The notes under the pieces: model-generated
The model's input: only the letters and a program-made list of their open reading frames with translations
The model's database searches: none
Told to the model about the DNA's origin: nothing
Position numbers and translations under genes: made by a program
Source of the DNA: a virus
Reading direction: 5' to 3' (one strand)
DNA: 28,063 nucleotides
Virus record (IMG/VR): IMGVR_UViG_3300042567_000910
Coordinates: 1 to 28,063 of that record
Part shown: positions 11,478 through 18,584 of the stretch, one piece after another
How positions within the stretch are numbered: position 1 is the stretch's first letter
Layout of the letters: each line of letters opens with the position of its first letter

Positions 11478-12303
11478 AGAACTAGAACTAAAACTGATCC
11501 GCATCGATTGCGGCACACAATCACGGGCAGAGATAAGCCAGTCTGTCATCGACGAATACGAAACCGCCATGATCGACGGCTCTGTATTCCCTCCGGTGAC
11601 CGTCTTCCATGATGGCGTGGACTATTACTTGGCGGATGGTTTTCACCGTTACTTCGCCACCAAAAGCCTAGGCAACCCAACCATTACGGTAGACCTACAC
11701 ACCGGTACGCTGCGGGACGCTAGGTTGCATTCGTTCTCTGTCAACTCCATGCATGGGCAGCGCCGCACAAACGCGGACAAGCGCAAGGCGGTACTTGCAA
11801 TGCTGGATGACTTTGAATGGAGCGGCTGGAGCAACCTAGAAATAGCACGTCGCTGCCACGTTAGCGCCACATTGGTAGCCAGCCTGCGGGAGGAAACCGA
11901 TAACAAGGATCGCAAGTACGTCACCCCGACCGGCATTGTGGCAACCAAGAAGGTAGCCAACGTCAAGCCAAAAGCTGAAGAGCCAGCGAGTAAAGCCACT
12001 CCTGCAGCCCCTTCAGAAGACGTAGAACAACCACTGGATTCCATTGATCCAGCCATGATGGACGAATTGGTTATGGAAAACGAGCGGCTAAACGAGCGTG
12101 TTGCACTGGCTGCAATGGATGCAACAGACGAAGAAAAGCAAGCTGCTGAAGTACTTATTGCCGAATTACGTGAAGAAATCAAGATGCTCAACATCGAAGT
12201 TAAGAGCTTACGCATCAGCCGGGACCAGTTCCAAGCCGAGAACGCGCAGTTGAAAAAGCAAGTCGCTGCCCAACAACGTCAATTGAAAAAGCTAGAGGCA
12301 TAA
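11470..12303 (+). CDS. ParB-like nuclease-domain protein
   Basis: 277 residues. The N-terminal 90 residues follow the ParB/Srx fold: an RIDCGTQSR start, then PPVTVFHDGVDYYLADGFHRYFA (41-63), with ADGFHRY in place of the usual GEHR box. Residues 118-140 (SGWSNLEIARRCHVSATLV) are a helix-turn-helix. A linker rich in Ala/Pro/Lys leads to a coiled coil from about residue 195 to the end. Phages often carry such proteins next to helicase and primase genes; roles in origin recognition or gene control are possible. No ParA partner is present, so plasmid-type partition is unlikely. Confidence 0.8.
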   Translation: MNKELELKLIRIDCGTQSRAEISQSVIDEYETAMIDGSVFPPVTVFHDGVDYYLADGFHRYFATKSLGNPTITVDLHTGTLRDARLHSFSVNSMHGQRRTNADKRKAVLAMLDDFEWSGWSNLEIARRCHVSATLVASLREETDNKDRKYVTPTGIVATKKVANVKPKAEEPASKATPAAPSEDVEQPLDSIDPAMMDELVMENERLNERVALAAMDATDEEKQAAEVLIAELREEIKMLNIEVKSLRISRDQFQAENAQLKKQVAAQQRQLKKLEA

Positions 12304-12312
12304 AGCCACAGC

Positions 12313-12340
12313 CTACGCCGGCAGGCTTGTATGCCGGTAG
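12313..12340 (+). other. Intercistronic hairpin before the helicase gene
   Basis: CTAC-GC-CGGCA pairs with TGCCGGTAG around an 8-base loop, leaving two bulged bases. The GGAG ribosome site of the helicase begins two bases later (12342). It has no T-run, so it more likely affects translation or mRNA stability than termination. Confidence 0.4.
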
Positions 12341-12351
12341 CGGAGAATTAA

Positions 12352-13824
12352 ATGGCACTACATTTACGTGACTATCAAGAGCAAACCTTGGCCGAATTAC
12401 GCAAAGGGTTTGCAGAAGGCAAGCGATCCCAAATGCTTTACGCCCCCACGGGCGCAGGCAAAACAGAGATGGCTATTGCATTGCTGGAGGCCACCAAGGT
12501 CAAAGGCAACAAGGCAGCCATGCTGTTGGACAGGATCATTCTGTGCGACCAAACCAGCCAGCGCTTAGAGAAGTACGCTATCGAGCACGGCGTCCTGCAG
12601 TCTGGGCACTGGCGGTACAGGCCGTATGAGAACATACAGGTATGCTCCGCGCAGACAATTGAAAAGCGCGGCAGCTTCCCCGGCCTTAACCTGCTCATAG
12701 TGGACGAAGCCCATACCACGCGGCAGCAGACCATAGAGTTCATACGCAATAACCCGGGCATCCGCGTCATAGGTTTGTCAGCCACGCCATTCACCAAAGG
12801 CCTTGGAAATACGTATGAGAACGTCATCAGTACGATCACCACCAAGGAATTGGTAGAGCAAAAAGTACTCATGCCCCTCAAAGTATTTGTTGCCAAAGAG
12901 ATCAACATGGAGGGCGCAAAAAAGGTTGCGGGTGAATGGAGCCAAAAGGAAACAACCACCCGAGGGATGCAGATCACCGGCGATATCGTGGAGGAGTGGA
13001 TTAAAAAGACCCACGAAATTTTTGGCCGTCCACGCAAGACAATCATCTTCTGCTCCGGCGTAAACCATGGCGCTGACTTGGCCGCTAAGTTTGCAGGCCA
13101 CGGTTACAACTTCATTGCGGTGAGCTATCGGGACGACGACCAGTTCAAAATGGACGTAATCGAGGACTTTGCCAAGCCTGACACGGAAATACATGGACTT
13201 ATTGCCACAGACATCCTGACCAAAGGTTTTGACGTGCCCGATGTAATGATCGGCGTGTCGGCCAGACCGTTTAGCAAGTCTCTATCCTCCCACATCCAGC
13301 AAATGGGCCGGGTTATGCGCGGTTGCGAGGGAAAAGAATTCGCCGTATGGCTGGACCACAGTGGCAACTACCTGCGCTTTCAAGAAGACTGGGACGACGT
13401 CTATGCCAATGGCGTCCACAGTTTGGATGATGGCAGGGAGAAACCCAAAAAGGAAAAGACCGAAGGCGAGAAAAAAGAAGCCAAGTGCCCCAAGTGCGGC
13501 AACTTATGGTCGGGCGGCTCGGACATCTGCTCGCATTGCGGCTTTATCCGTGAGCGTAAGAACGCTGTCGTGTCCGTCAATGGCAAGCTAGAAGAGTTAA
13601 AAGAAGCGGTAACGTATGGCAGCAAGCAGGACTGGTGGTCGATGTGCCAGTACAAAATCCAAACCCACGGATGGTCGGATGGCAGGGCAGCGCACGTCTA
13701 CAAGGAAAAGTTCGGGGTGTGGCCGAAAGGATTAATGCCAACGCCAATGATGCCATCGCGGGAATTTGAGCGGCACGTCAAGGCTGGCTTAATTCGCTAC
13801 CTCAAAGGCAAAGGGAAAAGATAA
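12352..13824 (+). CDS. Superfamily 2 DNA helicase with zinc ribbon
   Basis: 490 residues. Motif I is APTGAGKTE (31-39), motif II DEAH (118-121), motif III SAT (143-145), and the second RecA-like domain ends with QMGRVMR (317-323, motif VI). Residues 379-396 form a zinc ribbon, C-x2-C-x10-C-x2-C. The layout is that of phage DEAD/DEAH helicases related to UvsW/RecG-like and type III restriction helicases; ATP-driven unwinding during replication or recombination is expected. The start has GGAG upstream. The stop overlaps the primase ATG by one base (TAATG), so helicase and primase are produced together. Confidence 0.92.
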   Translation: MALHLRDYQEQTLAELRKGFAEGKRSQMLYAPTGAGKTEMAIALLEATKVKGNKAAMLLDRIILCDQTSQRLEKYAIEHGVLQSGHWRYRPYENIQVCSAQTIEKRGSFPGLNLLIVDEAHTTRQQTIEFIRNNPGIRVIGLSATPFTKGLGNTYENVISTITTKELVEQKVLMPLKVFVAKEINMEGAKKVAGEWSQKETTTRGMQITGDIVEEWIKKTHEIFGRPRKTIIFCSGVNHGADLAAKFAGHGYNFIAVSYRDDDQFKMDVIEDFAKPDTEIHGLIATDILTKGFDVPDVMIGVSARPFSKSLSSHIQQMGRVMRGCEGKEFAVWLDHSGNYLRFQEDWDDVYANGVHSLDDGREKPKKEKTEGEKKEAKCPKCGNLWSGGSDICSHCGFIRERKNAVVSVNGKLEELKEAVTYGSKQDWWSMCQYKIQTHGWSDGRAAHVYKEKFGVWPKGLMPTPMMPSREFERHVKAGLIRYLKGKGKR

Positions 13825-14651
13825 TGGACTTCTTGGTTTACTGCAAGCTCCACGGGATTTTGATCGACCACGTTCCAGAGATCGGTATCTGGAAGCGATA
13901 CGCCACAGAAGATCACCCGCACAAACGTAATGGCGCGGTCAAGTTCATGGGCAACCACGCCTTTGTACAGAACCACGCCATCGAAACCGAGATCAGCGTA
14001 TGGCAATCGGATACTCCCAACGCATACGACCCAAAGCAAATAGCGAGGGCAGCCAAGGAAGCGGAGTTCAAGCGGGCAAAGCTGCAGCGCGAAGCAGCCG
14101 GTAAAGCTGCATGGATTCTCAAGCAATGCCAAATGGCAAAGCACGAATACCTGAAAGCGAAGGGATTCGAGGAGGACTATGGCAACGTGTGGATCAACGA
14201 GGGCCAGCAGTTTCTAGTGATCCCGATGCGGTCGGATGGACACTTGGTCGGTGCTCAGGTGATCAGCCAGCAGGGCGAAAAGAAATTCTTGTATGGGCAG
14301 AGGACCACAGGCGCTACGTTTACATTCGACAACAAGGGCCCGCACATTCTTACCGAAGGCTATGCCACGGCTTTATCTGTTCGGATGGCTCTAAAGCAAT
14401 TGAAGCGCCGCTACACCCTGCACGTTTGCTTTTCGGCTGGCAACATGGTGAAGGTGGCGGCTGCGCTACCGGCTGGGCTGGTGATCGCCGACAACGACGA
14501 GAGCGGGACCGGTGAGCGCGTGGCAAAACAGATCGGATGGCCCTATTGGATGAGCGACACCCCAAAGGAAGACGCGAACGACTGCCACCGGCGCGTCGGT
14601 TTGTTTAGGTTCTCGCAAAGCCTAACAAAATCATTGGTAGTACTGGGATGA
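13824..14651 (+). CDS. Toprim-domain primase-like protein
   Basis: 275 residues. Residues 172-240 are a Toprim domain: ILTEGYATAL with the catalytic Glu 178, and GLVIADNDESG with D223 and D225 as the DxD metal site. DANDCH (250-255) matches the later acidic/His motif of primases. The N-terminal half (residues 1-60 and 95-160) looks like the region before Toprim in P4-alpha/DnaG-related phage primases, but the four-cysteine zinc finger of DnaG is absent. It follows the helicase without a gap. Its last bases overlap the convergent gene at 14631 by 21 bases. Confidence 0.85.
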   Translation: MDFLVYCKLHGILIDHVPEIGIWKRYATEDHPHKRNGAVKFMGNHAFVQNHAIETEISVWQSDTPNAYDPKQIARAAKEAEFKRAKLQREAAGKAAWILKQCQMAKHEYLKAKGFEEDYGNVWINEGQQFLVIPMRSDGHLVGAQVISQQGEKKFLYGQRTTGATFTFDNKGPHILTEGYATALSVRMALKQLKRRYTLHVCFSAGNMVKVAAALPAGLVIADNDESGTGERVAKQIGWPYWMSDTPKEDANDCHRRVGLFRFSQSLTKSLVVLG

Positions 14652-14840
14652 GTTAAGCGGCCGGACGATAAACCGGTCCGGCTCGGTGGCCTCCGCGACG
14701 TGGAATTGGTGCATGATTCCCAAGCCGAGCTCAAGGGATAGGTTACCAAGCCCGATATAGTCGGCGCTCACGGTAACCTTCCCGTCCTCCTCATGGATGA
14801 ATATTGCGAAAAGCGCTGGGGGTGGTTTCTTCTTCGCCAT
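14631..14840 (-). CDS. Hypothetical small protein
   Basis: 69 residues, ATG at 14840 with a weak GTGAG upstream. MAKKKPPPALFAIFIHEEDGKVTVSADYIGLGNLSLELGLGI looks like a mixed beta/alpha fold. It overlaps the primase end on the opposite strand by 21 bases and the next upstream gene by 50, which is long; one of the two starts may be wrong (an internal ATG near 14715 is possible). It is the last gene of the leftward island. No family was recognised. Confidence 0.5.
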   Translation of the reverse strand: MAKKKPPPALFAIFIHEEDGKVTVSADYIGLGNLSLELGLGIMHQFHVAEATEPDRFIVRPLNSSQYYQ

Positions 14841-14991
14841 GTCGTATGCTCACAATTTGGGTTATGTTTCCATCTGCTGGGTCGCATTCAAGCGCCAGCG
14901 CCGTAATTTTTCGGATGATTTCGACGGGCCCCGACGCCTCCATCTCTAAATCAAACTGGTGTACTCGGACAATTCGGATGATAAAGTTCAT
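14791..14991 (-). CDS. Hypothetical small protein
   Basis: 66 residues, ATG at 14991 overlapping the previous stop (ATGA, 14988-14991). MNFIIRIVRVHQFDLEMEASGPVEIIRKITALALECDP suggests beta strands and a helix in a small alpha/beta fold. It shares 50 bases with the following gene. It is coupled to the gene upstream and so appears to be translated. No family was recognised and no motif is visible. Confidence 0.5.
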   Translation of the reverse strand: MNFIIRIVRVHQFDLEMEASGPVEIIRKITALALECDPADGNITQIVSIRHGEEETTPSAFRNIHP

Positions 14992-15203
14992 TCGGATGAT
15001 ACCCCCACGGTGGCAAGGACCTCGGCGGTCAGTTTTTCGGCGCGGTGGCGGGCCTCGATCAAGGCGGCGACGCGGTCGGCTGGGCTCAGGCGTTTTGCGA
15101 AAATCACGGCCAAGCGTTTGTTTAGGTCGCGGGCCTGTGGGCTGGTATTAAATGCGGCCTGCTCTAGGGCCTGAATAAATGCCTCGGCGTTTGATAATTT
15201 CAT
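14988..15203 (-). CDS. Hypothetical helical protein
   Basis: 71 residues from the ATG at 15203, which overlaps the stop of the gene upstream (ATGA) and has AAGG before it; the longer frame upstream is only the shadow of that gene. The sequence (NAEAFIQALEQAAFN, then DLNKRLAVIFAKRLSPADRVAALIEARHRAEKL) is all helix and rich in Ala, Arg and Glu. No family was recognised. High G+C at third positions is shared with the genes to its right. Confidence 0.55.
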   Translation of the reverse strand: MKLSNAEAFIQALEQAAFNTSPQARDLNKRLAVIFAKRLSPADRVAALIEARHRAEKLTAEVLATVGVSSE

Positions 15204-15397
15204 TGTGTGGCCTTGTTGGTTGCGCGGGCCTCTTTGCGGCCCTGCTCGATTAATCGGCGCGCCTCGGTCTGGTCGGCTGGCGTCTCGCGGTCTAGCATCT
15301 CGCGCAAAGTACTTGCGCGGGCTGCGCTCTTGAATCGGCTCGGTGCGCGCTCGTATAAATAGCCGGCGTTTATATATTGGTTTTCGGTGTGGTGCAT
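15200..15397 (-). CDS. Hypothetical small phage protein
   Basis: 65 residues from the ATG at 15397 with GAGAG upstream. YINAGYLYERAPSRFKSAARASTLREML, then DQTEARRLIEQGRKEAR, is helical and basic. A few phage and plasmid small proteins have a similar 'Y--AG-LYE---SRF' opening; the function is unknown. A 70-base gap with a hairpin (15432-15452) separates it from the GP88-like gene upstream. Confidence 0.55.
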   Translation of the reverse strand: MHHTENQYINAGYLYERAPSRFKSAARASTLREMLDRETPADQTEARRLIEQGRKEARATNKATQ

Positions 15398-15431
15398 GGT
15401 GCTCTCTTTTCCCGGGACAATTCCCGCGCAT

Positions 15432-15452
15432 ACCCTCACGATTTGTAAGGGT
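15432..15452 (-). other. Intercistronic hairpin in the leftward island
   Basis: On the minus strand ACCCTTAC and GTGAGGGT form an 8-bp stem with one U-G pair around AAATC. A neighbouring AGCGC-CA-GCGCT and CGGGA-ATTG-TCCCG could also fold. There is no T-run, so it is more likely an mRNA-processing or stability element than a terminator. Confidence 0.4.
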
Positions 15453-15467
15453 AAGCGCTGGCGCTGT

Positions 15468-16145
15468 TTAGGCGGTGGCGATTGGTATCACGCGGCGCGC
15501 GCGCTGGTCGATTGCCTTGGCCTTGCTGCCATGGGCCCTAAACCCCACAATTGTCGACCGGCTGGCCTTTGCGCATAGTCCGCAAACGGCGCACGTCATA
15601 TATTGGACCGTCTGCGCGGGGCAAATCAAGATCGCGCGGCCTTCGGGCGTTGTGGAGTGTTTGGGCGTGTCCATGGGCACTATACAAGCGACGGGCAAGC
15701 CATGGGCCGCGAGTCGGTCCGCGTGGCCTGCGTCGTCGGCTGACAGATTAACGGTGAATCCGTGCTCGGTGGCCTGCTTGGCCCAGTAAATCGCCTCGGC
15801 GTTTTGCTTATGGGTGAAAGTAAAACCGCGCCGGCCCTTGTTGGCCTTCACTATTTCGCCCAGCTCGTAGGCGTCGACGGTTTCGCCATTCCCGGGCAGA
15901 TCGCCTGCGACGTTGTGGCGCCATAGTTGGCCGGCCGGTAGTGCTGCAATATGGGCCGCGAGCGCCTTTATCGGTTGGCCGCGTTGCGGTACTTTGTTCC
16001 AATTGAGTCGCGTGTAATAGTCCTCGGCATAGCATCCGGCGCGGTAGTGGGCGCACGACGGCGGGCAGCTCTCGCGCTCGGTGTAGGTCTGCGGGATTGG
16101 TCCGGTTTTGCGGTTGCTGGACTCTTTGATAAAGTGATAAAGCAT
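15468..16145 (-). CDS. Cysteine-rich GP88/DUF7227-like protein
   Basis: 225 residues from the ATG at 16145, which has AGGAG upstream and overlaps the previous TAA by one base. CPPSCAHYRAGCYA (27-40), RHNVAGDLPG (76-85), TFTHK (109-113), VNLSADD (132-138), C154, CPAQ (175-178) and CAVCGLC (185-191), then IVGFRAHG, make the pattern I associate with the GP88/DUF7227 group of phage and plasmid proteins. Eight cysteines in clusters suggest a metal or iron-sulfur site. The function is unknown. It is the only protein over 150 residues in the island and its best-conserved-looking member. Confidence 0.7.
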   Translation of the reverse strand: MLYHFIKESSNRKTGPIPQTYTERESCPPSCAHYRAGCYAEDYYTRLNWNKVPQRGQPIKALAAHIAALPAGQLWRHNVAGDLPGNGETVDAYELGEIVKANKGRRGFTFTHKQNAEAIYWAKQATEHGFTVNLSADDAGHADRLAAHGLPVACIVPMDTPKHSTTPEGRAILICPAQTVQYMTCAVCGLCAKASRSTIVGFRAHGSKAKAIDQRARRVIPIATA

Positions 16146-16363
16146 TATTTTTTCTCCTGTTGGTTTAATTCGTTGGCTAGGTCTTGGCCGCTGTTGCGCC
16201 CTATCCATCCACGGCCCGACCATCCCCACGCGCCGCGCTCGATATCGATTCGGTTTTCTCCCCACGACAATTGCATGCACGTTTTACCGGCTGCGACGGC
16301 TTTGCGGATTGCTGCGCGTAGGGTTGGGGCGCTGGGTTTGTTTGTGTATTCGATTTCAATCAT
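16145..16363 (-). CDS. Hypothetical small protein
   Basis: 72 residues from the ATG at 16363, with AAAGG upstream. MIEIEYTNKPSAPTLRAAIRKAVAAGKTCMQLSWGENRIDIER has an alpha/beta look; the middle WGWSGRGWIGRNSGQDLANELN is Gly/Trp-rich. The start overlaps the stop of the gene upstream (ATGA) and the stop overlaps the GP88-like ATG by one base, so the two are translationally coupled. Function unknown. Confidence 0.6.
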   Translation of the reverse strand: MIEIEYTNKPSAPTLRAAIRKAVAAGKTCMQLSWGENRIDIERGAWGWSGRGWIGRNSGQDLANELNQQEKK

Positions 16364-16515
16364 AATTTTGCCTTTAAGTAAATTTTGCATGCCTCTAAAC
16401 GGCGGTTTTCGTCGGGAGTGTTTAGCCATTGGTGAATCGATAGCGCGCGGCGCATTGCGTCGATTTCCCAGCGCGGCCGGTTTCCCAGTATTTGGCGGGC
16501 TTGGTCTAGGGTCAT
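16360..16515 (-). CDS. Small phage protein (ILGNRPRWEI type)
   Basis: 51 residues, bounded by ATGA overlaps on both sides (16512-16515 and 16360-16363). MTLDQARQILGNRPRWEIDAM, then RALSIHQWLNTPDENRRLEACKIYLKA, matches a small helical family I recall from phages and plasmids of Proteobacteria ('ILGNQPRW-L--M--AL-----LNTPE---RLEAAK--L'). The function is unknown. AAAGGA lies almost against the ATG, so it may be translated mainly by coupling. Confidence 0.75.
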   Translation of the reverse strand: MTLDQARQILGNRPRWEIDAMRRALSIHQWLNTPDENRRLEACKIYLKAKL

Positions 16516-16721
16516 TCCTTTGCCCCAATATGATAAAAAACAATCCTGTCACCGGCTGCGCGTATTAGGTCGCGCTGCTCAATTGCGACGGCTCGCGCAT
16601 CGGTGCGGGCATATGGGTCCATCTTGTGGCGCGCCATGGCTGCGTCGATTTGCGCGTCGGTCGGCTGCGGTGGCGTCCATGGTTTCAGGATATCGGCAAA
16701 AAGTGGGTGTAGATTGCTCAT
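16512..16721 (-). CDS. Hypothetical small protein
   Basis: 69 residues, ATG at 16721 (ATGA with the gene upstream) and GAGGGG before it. HPLFADILKPWTPPQPTDAQIDAAMARHKMDPYA, then a helical AVAIEQRDLIRAAGDRIVF, is soluble and without a motif I know. It sits in the middle of the coupled set from 16891 to 15468. Function unknown. Confidence 0.6.
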   Translation of the reverse strand: MSNLHPLFADILKPWTPPQPTDAQIDAAMARHKMDPYARTDARAVAIEQRDLIRAAGDRIVFYHIGAKE

Positions 16722-16891
16722 AAAAACCCCTCGGCGTAATCTTCCAAGCTTGTCACGAGTCCGTCGAAGTCCTCTTCGGGCCCTAGTAGGTCGGCCAGCG
16801 TATAAACGACGGTCGGGTCGTATTCCAGCGCGAGCTCTTTAAGATACTCGGTGCGGTTGTCGAATCCGTTTTCGGTGTAGATTGTTTTCAT
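16718..16891 (-). CDS. Small acidic phage protein (LADLLGPEEDFDGLV type)
   Basis: 57 residues, ATG at 16891 after AAGGAG at 8-base spacing. IYTENGFDNRTEYLKELALEY, then VYTLADLLGPEEDFDGLVTSLED, is highly acidic and matches a small family frequent in phages and plasmids of Proteobacteria. The overall charge suggests a DNA-mimic or protein-binding role, such as anti-restriction; that is only a guess. Its stop overlaps the next ATG. Confidence 0.75.
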   Translation of the reverse strand: MKTIYTENGFDNRTEYLKELALEYDPTVVYTLADLLGPEEDFDGLVTSLEDYAEGFL

Positions 16892-16903
16892 GTTGTCAGC
16901 TCC

Positions 16904-17134
16904 TTAAAATTTATAAGCGTAAAAAGTGGACCGGCCTTCGGTCCCGATATATTCGACCAGCTCAGGGTGAGCGCCTAAAAATAGCGCGGCGGCTTCCCGT
17001 ACCGGGTTGGGGCTCGCGTAGTCGTAAGCGTAGGACGTTGGTTTTTTATGAGTCTCGGCCAATAATTTAACCCGCAGGCGCGCGCCCTTGGTATCGGTGG
17101 CGGATTGGTAAGTAACGCGGGCTACTTGAATCAT
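16904..17134 (-). CDS. Small phage/plasmid protein (YQSATDTKGARLRV type)
   Basis: 76 residues, ATG at 17134 overlapping the previous stop. IQVARVTYQSATDTKGARLRVKLL, then YAYDYASPNPVREAAALFLG and a Tyr-rich end, forms an alpha/beta pattern I recall from small phage and plasmid proteins without known role. GGAG lies upstream, inside the gene before it. Function unknown. Confidence 0.65.
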   Translation of the reverse strand: MIQVARVTYQSATDTKGARLRVKLLAETHKKPTSYAYDYASPNPVREAAALFLGAHPELVEYIGTEGRSTFYAYKF

Positions 17135-17295
17135 TGGGTTGTCTCCATTAAGTTAATGCAGCGCATGCGGTCGGCTTCGGCGTTAAGCTCGCGGGCCAGC
17201 GCCTCGGCATATGGTTGTGGCCGGTCTGCTGTGTGGCAGAGAATCAAGATCGTGCCGGCTGCCTCGCGCAGTAGGTTTACTAAACTGTCGTCCAT
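17131..17295 (-). CDS. Hypothetical small protein
   Basis: 54 residues, ATG at 17295 with AAAGGAG upstream, stop overlapping the next ATG (ATGA). MDDSLVNLLREAAGTILILCHTAD, then YAEALARELNAEADRMRCI, is two helices. The stretch AGTILILC is hydrophobic but too short to span a membrane. The coupling and ribosome site support it. Function unknown. Confidence 0.6.
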   Translation of the reverse strand: MDDSLVNLLREAAGTILILCHTADRPQPYAEALARELNAEADRMRCINLMETTQ

Positions 17296-17298
17296 GGT

Positions 17299-17475
17299 TT
17301 AAGCTCCTTTCAGATCAAAAAATGCGCGGCTGCCATCGGGCTCGCGAATATAAACCGGCTCGATCGCCTCGTCGATAGCGTCGGCCACTTCCTCGGCCAT
17401 GGTGCCGGGTCCCTCGGTGCTGCCTAAGTAGCAGGCGTTGGCCGGTAGGCTGTCAAAATCTAAAAATTGTTTCAT
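17299..17475 (-). CDS. Small acidic hypothetical protein
   Basis: 58 residues from the ATG at 17475, after AAGGAAAC. MKQFLDFDSLPANACYLGSTEGPGTMAEEVADAIDEAIEPVYI is acidic, with one helix and a short beta end. The ribosome site of the next gene lies across its stop. No family was recognised. The longer frame reaching 17577 is a shadow into the upstream gene. Confidence 0.6.
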   Translation of the reverse strand: MKQFLDFDSLPANACYLGSTEGPGTMAEEVADAIDEAIEPVYIREPDGSRAFFDLKGA

Positions 17476-17539
17476 GGTTTTGTTTCCTTGAAGTTTGGCA
17501 AAATCGCCCAACAAACCCGCGCGCGGGCCTGTTAGTCGA

Positions 17540-17968
17540 TCACGCGTGAGAGTAAAACGCCTGCCACCAGCTCTCAAGGAAAGCGTTAACGGTGTGATCG
17601 ATTACGGTGCCTCCGTCGTCTTCGTCGGCGTGTGGGTGAATCAGCGCCCAGCCTGCGAATGCTCCAGTACTGTCGCGCAAAGTGATCTCGGCCTCTTCCA
17701 CTGCTGCGACGTTTTCGCAAATCTCGCGGTATTTGGTCGACCGGCTCAGATCGGGCTCGTCGCCTCCACTGTCGACGGTAACGGTATAGCCGGCGGCAAG
17801 CGCGACGCGAATCAGCGATTTATACGCGCTGCGCTGGCGGGTTATCTTGGACCAGCTCGCGGGGTTGCCGGTCTGCTCGGTGTAAAACCGACAATTGGCC
17901 TCGGCTGCGGCCTGCGTGTCGAAGTCGCCTAGGCTTGTTCCGTTGTGGTTGGTGGTGGTGTATTTCAT
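17540..17968 (-). CDS. Hypothetical phage protein
   Basis: 142 residues, ATG at 17968 with AAGGAG upstream. The N-terminal part (MKYTTTNHNGTSLGDFDTQAAAEANC) resembles the start of small host-mimic domains that read a 'd-d-a-e-f-a--' pattern. The end DHTVNAFLESWWQAF recalls the '-YTVN-F-ESW' ending of some phage proteins. It is mildly acidic. It is the largest member of the right half of the island. Function unknown. Confidence 0.65.
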   Translation of the reverse strand: MKYTTTNHNGTSLGDFDTQAAAEANCRFYTEQTGNPASWSKITRQRSAYKSLIRVALAAGYTVTVDSGGDEPDLSRSTKYREICENVAAVEEAEITLRDSTGAFAGWALIHPHADEDDGGTVIDHTVNAFLESWWQAFYSHA

Positions 17969-17980
17969 TGCGTGAGCTCC

Positions 17981-18208
17981 TTAAAATTCTGAATTGATAG
18001 CGTTTGCGTTTTGGTCTGCCCACCATCCTGCGACGTTTTTTAGTACCTTCCAAGCCTCGGCCGTGGTCAGGACCGTGCCGGTCTCGCTGTGGGTGAATAG
18101 ATTTTGATAATCGGCGGCGGTCCAGCTCTCGACCATTAGGTCGCCTCCCTGCTCGTAGTGCTCCAGCGCCCAAGCTTTCATTGATTCGATTTCGTGTGTG
18201 TGGCTCAT
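17981..18208 (-). CDS. Conserved small phage protein (MKAWALEHYEQGGDLMVE type)
   Basis: 75 residues from the ATG at 18208, after AGGAG. HTHEIESMKAWALEHYEQGGDLMVESWTAADYQNLF, then AEAWKVLKNVAGWWADQ, matches a small helical family I recall from many Proteobacterial phages, with unknown role. The longer frame to 18247 has no ribosome site. A strong site of its own suggests independent translation. Confidence 0.7.
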   Translation of the reverse strand: MSHTHEIESMKAWALEHYEQGGDLMVESWTAADYQNLFTHSETGTVLTTAEAWKVLKNVAGWWADQNANAINSEF

Positions 18209-18219
18209 GCTTTTTGCTC

Positions 18220-18351
18220 CTATCGGTTGTTTTTGAAAGCCATGCATTCGGCATAGGTTCCGCTGAATGCGATTCGGTAACTATTCCGCACGTCTGCGCC
18301 CTTGCAGATAATGACGTTTCCGAAGTGGTTGATTTGCGCGGTGTAGATCAT
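18220..18351 (-). CDS. Very small hypothetical protein
   Basis: 43 residues from the ATG at 18351 with AGGAG at good spacing. IYTAQINHFGNVIICKGAD, then YRIAFSGTYAECMAFKNN, looks like a compact beta-beta-alpha domain, with AECMAFKN as the final helix. This end resembles the small 'ARIF' type repeats of phage proteins. It lies between two genes with equally strong ribosome sites. Function unknown. Confidence 0.6.
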   Translation of the reverse strand: MIYTAQINHFGNVIICKGADVRNSYRIAFSGTYAECMAFKNNR

Positions 18352-18356
18352 TGCGT

Positions 18357-18584
18357 TTACTCCTGTGGTTGATAGTCTGCGAAAAGTCCCAATAGGCGCT
18401 CGGCTGCCTCGGTGCTCTGTCCACCTTTCATGAGCTGGGCCGCTAAGCGCATCTCGGCGATTAGGTGCGTCACTTGGTTTGCTTGTGTGCATTGCTCATG
18501 ATCGCTGATTAGGATCGTCGCGGCTGCGGCCATCTTCTCGGCGGTGCGGCTCAGGCTGTTTAATTGTGCTGCGGTGTAGGTCAT
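18357..18584 (-). CDS. Hypothetical helical protein, first gene of the leftward island
   Basis: 75 residues from the ATG at 18584 with AGGAG upstream. TYTAAQLNSLSRTAEKMAAAATILI, then THLIAEMRLAAQLMKGGQSTEAAERLLGLF, is all helix. It is the first gene of the island, so a promoter should lie between 18585 and 18900 on the minus strand; I found no convincing box there. Function unknown. Confidence 0.6.
   Translation of the reverse strand: MTYTAAQLNSLSRTAEKMAAAATILISDHEQCTQANQVTHLIAEMRLAAQLMKGGQSTEAAERLLGLFADYQPQE

Noticed and set aside
12438-13046. Minus-strand frame of 202 residues
   Set aside because: It lies entirely opposite the helicase, whose motifs are unambiguous.
15951-16568. Plus-strand frame of 205 residues in the GC-rich island
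   Set aside because: It is opposite four minus-strand genes with ribosome sites and coupled starts; long antisense frames are expected in GC-rich DNA.
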